From SIG607 sp045648445 (GTDB lineage: Bacteria; Bacillota; Clostridia; Oscillospirales; Acutalibacteraceae): a stretch of 47,404 nucleotides of DNA. Positions within the stretch are counted from its first letter, which is position 1; the number at the start of each line of letters is the position of its first letter. The DNA is taken from NCBI GenBank assembly GCA_045648445.1, contig JAZRNY010000007.1:1-47404 (forward strand), in the 5' to 3' direction. A model generated the notes under the pieces. It did not search any database. It had not been told where the DNA came from and worked only from the letters and a program-made list of their open reading frames with translations. The position numbers and the translations under genes are program-made. Shown here piece by piece: positions 7,163-14,737 of the stretch.

Positions 7163-9487
7163 ATGGAAAAACAGTTATTGAATCTTATGCCGTCTAAATT
7201 TAGCGATAAATTAAAAGAACTTAATATTACTTACGACAAGCCATTAGTGTATGCTTTGGCGGATATGGACATTAACTGTAATTTTAGAAATTACGTATTA
7301 TTATTATGCAATGATTGTCTAGTTGTAGGAGAGGAAAACACCCCATCCCTTGTTAGAGATTTTATTTCAAAAAAAAAAACATATAATTTTGATAACTTCA
7401 CATTCAAAAAATATAATACAACCGAAATTACCTGCCCTGCTATCGATAATTTGGTTGTAGGCGGTATTTTAAGAATTACTATAAATGGTGTTGAAACAGT
7501 AATTTGCGCCTTTACGAACAAATTTAAAGGAAGATTGAATAAACTTATTAATCTTCTTAAAATGGTTATTGATAAAAAAGAAATTCCTGATGATAAATTA
7601 TACGATGAAATCAGAGAAGAGTTTTGTCCCAAATGCGGAACTATTTATCCTGATAGAAATAGAAAAGTATGTCCCAAATGTATGGATAAACGCAAAATAT
7701 TTTTTAGACTCGGCTCTTTCTTTTCGGTTTACAAAAAAGAACTGTTCATTATTTGTGTTTTGTGTATACTTGGTGCATTGCTATCTTCTATATGGCCCGT
7801 TTTAAACGGTAGTTTACTATATGACGGAATATTAGCTAAAAGCAAAAATGTTTTCCCATTAAACAAAGTTTCTATTAACGATTTTGCATTATTGTTATTT
7901 ATATTAGCCATAACTATGGCGGGCGCTAAACTTTTACAACAATTTTTCGGAATAATTCAAGGACGACTTGTTGCAAAAATAGTACCAAATGTAATTAATA
8001 ATCTTAAAAAGCAAATATTTGGCGCTATTCAGTCTCTTTCGGTTTCTTTTTTTACTGATAAACAAACCGGTGGTTTAATGACTAGAATCACACAGGACGC
8101 TACTAGAGTTTCCGATATATTTATAGATGGTATTCCGTTTATTTTGCCAAATTTATTTACTATTATATTTTCTTGCTACTTTATGTTTAGCACTAACTGG
8201 ATTCTTGCCTTAACGGCAATCGTAACTCTCCCACCTGCAGTTATTATAAGTATGAAATTATCACCTATACTATGGCACTATAATAGCAAAATGTTCCAAA
8301 CAAGCCGTAACTTTAGGGCAAAACTTAACGACAATATAACAGGCGCAAGAGTTATAAGGGCTTTTGGCCGTGAAAGTAGTGAGGCGCACCGACTTGATAA
8401 AAGCAGTGGTTACATAGCGGTCGCACAATTAAATTCTATGCAATTTGATCTAAAATTCACTATACTTTATCAACTTACAAATGCAATTTCTTCACTTTTT
8501 ACATGGACCATTGGTGCACTGTTTGTTCTTTCGGTGATTAAACCTCAACTTTCATACGGTACATTAATTACATTTACAGGTTATGTTTCTCTTCTAGCCG
8601 GTCCAGCCGATTTCTTTTCTTACATATTTCGTTGGTGGTCTGCATCTATGAACTCAGCCCAACGTATTTTTGAAATATTAGATGCTAAACCTGATGTAGT
8701 TGAAACGTTAAACCCAACGGTGATTGACGAAGTTAAAGGTGAAATTAAAATAGAAAATATGACCTTTGGCTACGAAGAAAACAGAGATATACTAAAGGAT
8801 ATTAATCTTGAGTTAAAAGCAGGAAAAATGCTTGGCGTTGTAGGTAAATCCGGTGCCGGCAAAACAACTTTAGTTAACCTTATTTCTCGTTTATACGATC
8901 CAACAAGCGGAAATATATATTTAGACGGTGTTAACTTAAGAGATTTAAATTTTGCTCAAATAAGAAAAAATGTTGCCTTGGTTAGTCAGGAAACGTATAT
9001 TTTTAAAGGCACAATATTTGATAATATTGCTTATTCCAATCCAAATGCTGATGCCAGTCAGGTAATAAAAGCGGCAATTTCTGCAGGTGCGCATGATTTT
9101 ATTTGTAAACTTCCTGATGGTTATGATACTCAGGTTGGAAGTAGTGGTAGAAGTTTATCGGGCGGCGAACGACAACGAATATCTATTGCAAGGGCTATTT
9201 TGTCTAATCCTAAAATATTAATTTTAGATGAAGCAACCGCTGCGGTCGACACGGAAACTGAGAAAAATATCCAAAATTCTCTTTCGCAACTAATAAAAAA
9301 CCGTACTACAATTTCAATCGCACACAGACTTTCAACTTTAAGGGATGCAGATGAATTAATTGTACTAGAAGACGGCAAAATTATTGAACACGGTACTCAT
9401 GATGAATTGGTAAGACTAAAAGCTGCTTATTATAAATTGCTGCAAATACAAAACAAGGCACTTGCTATGAGAGGTATAGGTGACTAA
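7163..9487 (+). CDS. ABC exporter with extra N-terminal domain and zinc ribbon, first of pair
   Basis: This 774-residue protein is about 180 residues longer than an ordinary ABC half-exporter. Residues 1-150 form a soluble domain I do not recognise. A zinc ribbon follows, with Cys at 155, 158, 170 and 173 (CPKC...CPKC). Then come a six-helix transmembrane domain (about 190-480) and an ATPase domain. Walker A is GKSGAGKTT (near 561), the signature SLSGGERQR (near 664), Walker B ILILDEATAAVD and the H-loop IAHRLST; all are canonical. The start has AAGGAGA upstream. The N-terminal domain resembles that of the other ABC protein in this operon (shared VYA...D.N pattern), so the two probably pair. 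The cargo is unknown. Confidence 0.9.
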   Translation: MEKQLLNLMPSKFSDKLKELNITYDKPLVYALADMDINCNFRNYVLLLCNDCLVVGEENTPSLVRDFISKKKTYNFDNFTFKKYNTTEITCPAIDNLVVGGILRITINGVETVICAFTNKFKGRLNKLINLLKMVIDKKEIPDDKLYDEIREEFCPKCGTIYPDRNRKVCPKCMDKRKIFFRLGSFFSVYKKELFIICVLCILGALLSSIWPVLNGSLLYDGILAKSKNVFPLNKVSINDFALLLFILAITMAGAKLLQQFFGIIQGRLVAKIVPNVINNLKKQIFGAIQSLSVSFFTDKQTGGLMTRITQDATRVSDIFIDGIPFILPNLFTIIFSCYFMFSTNWILALTAIVTLPPAVIISMKLSPILWHYNSKMFQTSRNFRAKLNDNITGARVIRAFGRESSEAHRLDKSSGYIAVAQLNSMQFDLKFTILYQLTNAISSLFTWTIGALFVLSVIKPQLSYGTLITFTGYVSLLAGPADFFSYIFRWWSASMNSAQRIFEILDAKPDVVETLNPTVIDEVKGEIKIENMTFGYEENRDILKDINLELKAGKMLGVVGKSGAGKTTLVNLISRLYDPTSGNIYLDGVNLRDLNFAQIRKNVALVSQETYIFKGTIFDNIAYSNPNADASQVIKAAISAGAHDFICKLPDGYDTQVGSSGRSLSGGERQRISIARAILSNPKILILDEATAAVDTETEKNIQNSLSQLIKNRTTISIAHRLSTLRDADELIVLEDGKIIEHGTHDELVRLKAAYYKLLQIQNKALAMRGIGD

Positions 9488-9488
9488 A

Positions 9489-10028
9489 ATGACTGAAGAT
9501 ATTTTAAAAATCGAAGAAGAAAAACTGGATGACCTTTTAGCAGTTAAATATTTAACACCTGATAATGCCACATTTTACGAAACGTCAGGCGGTTTTGTCG
9601 GATTAAAGATTGGTGAGGAAGATTATGGTCACATTAATATCATAAGAACCTTCCCTTTTTCTTTCCCAAATGAATTTTTATCAATTAGAAAATTAGACGG
9701 TAAAAACGAAGAAATTGGCATTATTGAAAAATTATGTTTATTTGAAGAAGATACGGTTAAGTTAATCGATAAACAACTTCAAATTCGCTATTTTATGCCT
9801 CAAATTCTTAAAATTAATAGCATTAAGGAAGAATATGGTCATACATATTGGTCGGTTATAACCGACAAGGGCGAATGCAGATTTTCGAGTTCTTCCGGTT
9901 CAGGAGGTTCGGTTTTACAATTAGGTGATAGAGTTATTATCAAGGACTCTAGTGAAAATCGCTACGAAATTAAAGATATCAATTCCCTTTCTCCAAAGGA
10001 AATGAAAAAACTCGAATTGTATTTATAA
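9489..10028 (+). CDS. DUF1854 domain protein
   Basis: This 179-residue soluble protein covers essentially a whole DUF1854 domain. The family hallmarks are visible: IRTFPFSFPNEFLSI near 50-65, then IRYFMPQILKINSI near 100-113, then a C-terminal stretch of Asp-rich beta strands. DUF1854 has no established activity. From memory, proteobacterial members occur beside ABC exporters, some near cyanophycin genes, which fits the context here. The ATG at 9489 is preferred because AGGTGA lies 5 bases upstream. A GTG at 9480 overlapping the preceding gene is the alternative and would add three residues. Lying between the two exporter genes, it is probably a dedicated partner or regulator of the transporter. 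Confidence 0.88.
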   Translation: MTEDILKIEEEKLDDLLAVKYLTPDNATFYETSGGFVGLKIGEEDYGHINIIRTFPFSFPNEFLSIRKLDGKNEEIGIIEKLCLFEEDTVKLIDKQLQIRYFMPQILKINSIKEEYGHTYWSVITDKGECRFSSSSGSGGSVLQLGDRVIIKDSSENRYEIKDINSLSPKEMKKLELYL

Positions 10029-10040
10029 TAGGAGATATTT

Positions 10041-12227
10041 ATGAATTTAAATATTGAACTTCCCATAAAATACCGAAAACTTCTTAACGAAAACACAAAT
10101 TTAAAAACCGTTTATGCCGTTAAATCAGATTTAAATCTTTCAGGAATGTTCACAAATGATTTTTATATATGTGCCACTGAAAGAGAGGTATATGTATTTG
10201 AGGATGACGATTTCAAAAAATTCAATATTGATGATTTTGAAGATTTCTCTTGTTTAAATCAAGTTAACGGTGCTATTTTAACCTATAAAAAGAATGGCGA
10301 ACAACATATTATTGCGCGTTGTACTTTGACCATAATATCGCTTTTTGCATGTTTTGCCAAAGGTGTAAAATATTTTATAGATGAAAGATTTGACAAAATT
10401 GTTATAAATCATGATAAAGAAAAATTTTGTAAAAAATGCGGAAGAGTATTACCGGGAACAACCGCCTGTCCTAAATGTGACAGTAAAAACAAAAATTTAA
10501 AACGACTTTTAAAAATATGCAAACCCCATTTGCCGGTTTTGAGCATTATAATACTATTAATGTTCGTTGGAACTGCATTAAGTCTGTTTAAACAAAGAGT
10601 ATTGCGAGAATTTATAGACGGTTATCTTGCAAAGGATAACGGCGGAATAACAGTTGTTTTAATATTTTTTGCTTTATATTTTGGTATAATACTAATTAAT
10701 ATTTTAGGCTCAATTTTACGGCATTTTCTTTGTAACAAACTTGGCATAAAGGTTGCCGATGATTTAAGACGAATGGTTGCAAAGCATTTACAAACGTTAT
10801 CTCTTTCTACTGTTCAAAAACGTAGCGCCGGCGAACTGATCGAAAGAGTTGTGGGTGATACACACAACGTTAGAACGTTTATAACTGATAGTTTTTGCAA
10901 TATGTTTAGTCAAATGGTAACGCTCATAGTGCTTGTAATCGTAATGCTTGTTATGAATTGGAGACTTGCGCTATGCGCCTTTGCTTTTGCGCCGTTCATT
11001 GTTGTTTTTGCCAGAACTTTTTGGCCTAAAATCAGAAAAATATATCATAGGCAATGGCGAAAAACCGATAGAATGCAAAACAAACTTCAAGACGTGCTTT
11101 CGGGTATAAGAATAGTTAAAACTTACGGAAAAGAAAAAGATGAAGTGGCTGAATTTAATCGCCTTAACGATCAACTTCAAAAAGTACAAACTAAAAATGA
11201 AAAGTTTTTTGCAACATTCTTCCCTATCCTGTCGTTGCTTATTGCGTTCGGTTCATATTTAATAGTATATATGGGCGGAATTAATGTTTTGAACGGCAGT
11301 ATGACAACCGGTCAACTTATGCAGTTTATTGCCTATTCGGGAATGTTGCTTGGCCCACTTAATTGGATGTCGTTTTTACCAAGACAAATTGTAAGAACCA
11401 CTACAAGTCTCGAAAGGATTTACGATGTGCTCGATGAAAAACCTGAAATAACTTCCAGCGATAACGCTCAAAAATTAAATATTAATGGTGATATCAATTT
11501 TAACAACGTAGTATTTGGATATAAGAATTACGAACCCGTATTAGAAGGTATTAACATAAACGTAAAAAAAGGCGAAATGATCGGTTTGGTAGGTTCGTCA
11601 GGTTGCGGAAAGTCTACATTTATTAACCTGGTAATGCGTCTTTACGACGTTGATGAAGGTAATATAACTATTGATGGTGTTGATATTAAAGATATAGATG
11701 TTGCACATTTTCATTCACAAATAGGCGTAGTATTACAAGAAACTTTTTTATTTGGCGGAACAGTACTTGATAATATTCGCTTTGCCTGTCCTAATGCTAG
11801 CCTAGAAGAAATTATAAAGGCTGCTAAAAATGCCAATGCGCATGAATTTATATGCAAACTTCCAGATGGCTACAATACGTATATTGGTGAAAAGGGTCAC
11901 AAACTTTCGGGTGGTGAAAAACAAAGAATTGCTATTGCCAGAGCAATTCTAACTGACCCTAAAATACTTATTTTGGATGAAGCCACTTCTGCACTTGATA
12001 CAGAAAGTGAATATCAAGTACAGCAAGCGCTTGAAAGGCTCAGAAAAAACAGAACAACGTTTGCTATTGCCCATCGCCTTTCGACCCTTAGGTGCGCTGA
12101 CCGTATTGCTGTAATTAACGATAAAAAGATTGCTGAAATCGGTACGCATAACGAGTTGCTTAAATTAAAAGGAATTTATTATGGATTAGTAATGGCACAA
12201 CTTCAAATGAATAAAACTAAGGAATAA
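10041..12227 (+). CDS. ABC exporter with extra N-terminal domain and zinc ribbon, second of pair
   Basis: This 728-residue ABC exporter has the same unusual layout as the protein two genes upstream. A soluble N-terminal domain covers about 1-125, a zinc ribbon has Cys at 130, 133, 143 and 146, six membrane helices follow, and an ATPase domain ends the protein. Walker A is GSSGCGKST (near 517), the signature KLSGGEKQR (near 620), Walker B ILILDEATSALD, and the H-loop IAHRLST is intact. Both proteins of this operon therefore keep consensus catalytic residues, unlike the exporter pair on the other strand. AATAGGAGATATTT precedes the ATG. Heterodimer formation is inferred from paired architecture and operon position. 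Confidence 0.9.
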   Translation: MNLNIELPIKYRKLLNENTNLKTVYAVKSDLNLSGMFTNDFYICATEREVYVFEDDDFKKFNIDDFEDFSCLNQVNGAILTYKKNGEQHIIARCTLTIISLFACFAKGVKYFIDERFDKIVINHDKEKFCKKCGRVLPGTTACPKCDSKNKNLKRLLKICKPHLPVLSIIILLMFVGTALSLFKQRVLREFIDGYLAKDNGGITVVLIFFALYFGIILINILGSILRHFLCNKLGIKVADDLRRMVAKHLQTLSLSTVQKRSAGELIERVVGDTHNVRTFITDSFCNMFSQMVTLIVLVIVMLVMNWRLALCAFAFAPFIVVFARTFWPKIRKIYHRQWRKTDRMQNKLQDVLSGIRIVKTYGKEKDEVAEFNRLNDQLQKVQTKNEKFFATFFPILSLLIAFGSYLIVYMGGINVLNGSMTTGQLMQFIAYSGMLLGPLNWMSFLPRQIVRTTTSLERIYDVLDEKPEITSSDNAQKLNINGDINFNNVVFGYKNYEPVLEGININVKKGEMIGLVGSSGCGKSTFINLVMRLYDVDEGNITIDGVDIKDIDVAHFHSQIGVVLQETFLFGGTVLDNIRFACPNASLEEIIKAAKNANAHEFICKLPDGYNTYIGEKGHKLSGGEKQRIAIARAILTDPKILILDEATSALDTESEYQVQQALERLRKNRTTFAIAHRLSTLRCADRIAVINDKKIAEIGTHNELLKLKGIYYGLVMAQLQMNKTKE

Positions 12228-12229
12228 AA

Positions 12230-12258
12230 AATAAGGCTCGATTGAGCCTTATTTTTTT
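12230..12258. terminator. bidirectional intrinsic terminator
   Basis: AATAAGGCTC pairs with GAGCCTTATT around loop GATT, with a T7 run at the end of the second arm. It lies between the convergent exporter operon (+) and glycosyltransferase operon (-) and overlaps the stop codon of the latter. Confidence 0.92.
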
Positions 12259-13697
12259 GCTTTTAGTACTCTGAAAATTCCACGTATCTTTCGATAAAAA
12301 GATGCTAACATTCGTTTGAATGTTAAACGCAAAATAGGTCCTCTAAAGAATTTTTCAGGTATATCGTAGAAAAATTCAAATTCAAAAACGATAGAAGAAA
12401 GTTTTGTTGGAGAACTTATATCGTATCTGATTTGAGGGTCGTCTCCAAGGAAAACTAAAGAATCCTTCATAAATACACCGTTAGTGCGGCTTTTATTAAT
12501 TTTTGCAAAAACGGTGTTACCGTTTAGATCCTTAATCTGAACTGAATAATTCTTAATGGTCATTGTGCCGCTAACTAATGGGTCGATTCTGACTGATTTA
12601 ATCTTTTCAAAACCTTTAAAATCATTAATTCTAGCATGCCATTTACCATTTTCACCTGAAAATTCGGGAGAAATCGTCGGATGTGACATAAAACCGGATC
12701 CATCATCTAGTAATACAGTGAATTCATTGGTGTTTAATCGAGATGAATAAATATCAGAACTGCTTTTAGAAATTACACTATAGGTATCTTTTTGAGGAAT
12801 AAGAATTGAAGTATCGGTGAATTTAGATTGAATATACTTACGGTTTTTATCCCATTCTTTTTTGTTATGAAGTGTTGCTGAATTTTCGGCGTTTATCCAA
12901 ATACGGTAAATACCGGTTATAGTTGGATTATCGGCTACACCGCAAATTAAAGCAGTGCGCATTAAAAAATCCCAATCTTCAGTTGTAGTTAATGTTTCAT
13001 CGAAATGAATGCCTAAAAGTTTATATGCAATGCTTGGGAAAGCAAGACTAAATGTTGGGCAGTAATTTTGACCAAGTTGACGAATTAGTTCAAAGTTGGT
13101 GCAATAAATAGTGCGAAATCCCGAAACGGATACCAAAACTGTTTCGTCATATTTGTTTTTAACGTTCATCCAATCTTGCGCAACGCAGTATGTGTGTAGG
13201 ATTTTACCTTTATTATCGTTTTCGATGGAATGGAATGCTTCAACCCAATCTTCAAAAACAAGATCATCATCGTCTAATATAGAAACATATCTACCCTTTG
13301 CTTCTTCAAATCCCCTGCTAAGCGGTATTGTTCTATTACCGCCGATAACCTCGACAAGTCTAACTTTACCGCTCATAAAATCCGGAAGATTATCTATAAT
13401 TGAAATAACGGAGATTTTACCTTCTTCGTCTAAATTATGGCCCATTACCAAAACTTCGAAATCCATATCGCTTTGACCGCAAAGAGATAAAAGCACTTCG
13501 CTTAATGCTTCGGGACGATGACCTTGAGTTCGCATAATAACCGAAAGAAATGGAGCATCATTTGGAAAATTATAGTCGCCGTTTATAAAACGTTGTACAT
13601 TCTCTTTATTATATTTATCGTATAATTCATTCAGAAAATCGTTAACCGCTGAATGTTCGGTGGGATTATAAACTTTATTCACTTTTTTCACCACCAT
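12249..13697 (-). CDS. family 2 glycosyltransferase with C-terminal beta-rich domain
   Basis: This 482-residue protein has a GT-A glycosyltransferase family 2 domain at about 45-280. The opening strand SVIMRTQGHRP and the metal/nucleotide-sugar site YVSILDDDDLVFEDW are clear. Residues about 310-445 form a separate domain rich in predicted beta strands that I cannot assign. The last 25 residues are strongly basic (many K and R) and could bind the membrane surface. It is coupled to the preceding glycosyltransferase gene by a TAATG stop/start overlap. A role in a cell-surface glycan is likely, but the donor and acceptor sugars cannot be read. No polymerase, flippase or sugar-nucleotide genes accompany the pair. 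Confidence 0.85.
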   Translation of the reverse strand: MVVKKVNKVYNPTEHSAVNDFLNELYDKYNKENVQRFINGDYNFPNDAPFLSVIMRTQGHRPEALSEVLLSLCGQSDMDFEVLVMGHNLDEEGKISVISIIDNLPDFMSGKVRLVEVIGGNRTIPLSRGFEEAKGRYVSILDDDDLVFEDWVEAFHSIENDNKGKILHTYCVAQDWMNVKNKYDETVLVSVSGFRTIYCTNFELIRQLGQNYCPTFSLAFPSIAYKLLGIHFDETLTTTEDWDFLMRTALICGVADNPTITGIYRIWINAENSATLHNKKEWDKNRKYIQSKFTDTSILIPQKDTYSVISKSSSDIYSSRLNTNEFTVLLDDGSGFMSHPTISPEFSGENGKWHARINDFKGFEKIKSVRIDPLVSGTMTIKNYSVQIKDLNGNTVFAKINKSRTNGVFMKDSLVFLGDDPQIRYDISSPTKLSSIVFEFEFFYDIPEKFFRGPILRLTFKRMLASFYRKIRGIFRVLKAKK

Positions 13698-14593
13698 TAA
13701 TATCTGTTTTTAGAGTATCCAAATCCACTGAAAGTAGTTATTTTATGTTCTTTATCGAGTGGTGTTGGTAATAGTCCGTTTTCTTTTCTTCTTCTATATT
13801 CAGCTAATGCTTTTTTTTGATGCACAGTTCCGTTTTCGTAAATGGAAATTAGTTTTTTTAGTAACGACGGATTAGACCACTTATGACACATAAATAAAAA
13901 TGCTTCTGCAGAATAATAAAGTTCGGCATTAGTAGGCATAACGTGTCCGTCATTATCAACATGCTTTGAGTGATATACAAAAGCGCGCGACTGATAAACT
14001 ACTTTTCTGCCGGAAAGTCTGACACGCCAAGTAAAGTCAACATCATCACAATAAAGGAAGAAATTTTCTTCATCAAGTCCACCAAGTTCTCGGTAAACTT
14101 CTGTAGGTATAATTACACAAGCCATTGCCCCCCAAGGCTCTATACCGGAAAGCACATCGAATTCTTTGGGGTGTTCAAGTGGGCTTTGTTTTGCTTCAAC
14201 TAAGCCTACGTTTTTCATTCTTTCGTATGGTTTAAGCATTTCGATAAAATAGTCAGCACAAACTATTACATCCGGATTGTAGGCCATAAAGTAATCGGTG
14301 TTACAATCTTTAAACATAATATTTTGACCTTTTGAGGTGCCGGAATTAAAACCAAAAAAAGTATAGGTAACCTTTAAATAATTGCCAAATTTTTCGTTAA
14401 AAGCGTTAATTTGTTCGTCGGTTAAAATAGGCTCACTTGATGCATCTCCGTAATAAACGTCAATAAAATCAATAGCGCCACCTTTTTCTTTCGAAACTTG
14501 AACAGCTTTTGCTAAACTATAAAGTGATTTTTCCAGATTAATCACTTCGTTATGATATAAAATTGTTTGGGCTCGTAATGTTTTATGCTCCAA
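13697..14593 (-). CDS. family 2 glycosyltransferase, rhamnosyltransferase-like
   Basis: This GT2 enzyme of about 298 residues resembles WbbL/rhamnosyltransferase-type proteins. It shows YFMAYNPDVIV (the NPD metal-site region), GGLDEENFFLYCDDVDF and WRVRLSGRKV near 190-215, where the catalytic acidic residues and W-R pattern are expected. No ATG start is available. A TTG at 14593 with GGGAG 8 bases upstream is preferred, and a TTG at 14608 without a good ribosome site is the alternative. The next gene starts within its stop codon, so the two are translated together. A consensus promoter lies just upstream. Confidence 0.83.
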   Translation of the reverse strand: MEHKTLRAQTILYHNEVINLEKSLYSLAKAVQVSKEKGGAIDFIDVYYGDASSEPILTDEQINAFNEKFGNYLKVTYTFFGFNSGTSKGQNIMFKDCNTDYFMAYNPDVIVCADYFIEMLKPYERMKNVGLVEAKQSPLEHPKEFDVLSGIEPWGAMACVIIPTEVYRELGGLDEENFFLYCDDVDFTWRVRLSGRKVVYQSRAFVYHSKHVDNDGHVMPTNAELYYSAEAFLFMCHKWSNPSLLKKLISIYENGTVHQKKALAEYRRRKENGLLPTPLDKEHKITTFSGFGYSKNRY

Positions 14594-14625
14594 AATAACA
14601 TCTCCCAATAATAAAATTCTTTATT

Positions 14626-14654
14626 ATTATATATAATTTTTATAAATATGTCAA
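14626..14654 (-). promoter_or_regulatory. sigma-A promoter of glycosyltransferase pair
   Basis: On the - strand, TTGACA (14654-14649), a 17-bp AT-rich spacer and TATAAT (14631-14626). Both boxes are perfect consensus. Confidence 0.85.
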
Positions 14655-14700
14655 TAATATGAAAAATAGGAAAATTATACATAGATTTTTAACAAATATA

Positions 14701-14709
14701 TGTTATAAT
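14701..14709 (+). promoter_or_regulatory. extended -10 promoter of MacB-like gene
   Basis: TGTTATAAT forms an extended -10 element about 28 bases before the ATG at 14738. No good -35 box is visible at 16-18 bp spacing, so the extended -10 would carry most of the recognition. Confidence 0.55.
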
Positions 14710-14737
14710 ATAACGACTAAATTGAAAGGACTATGTT

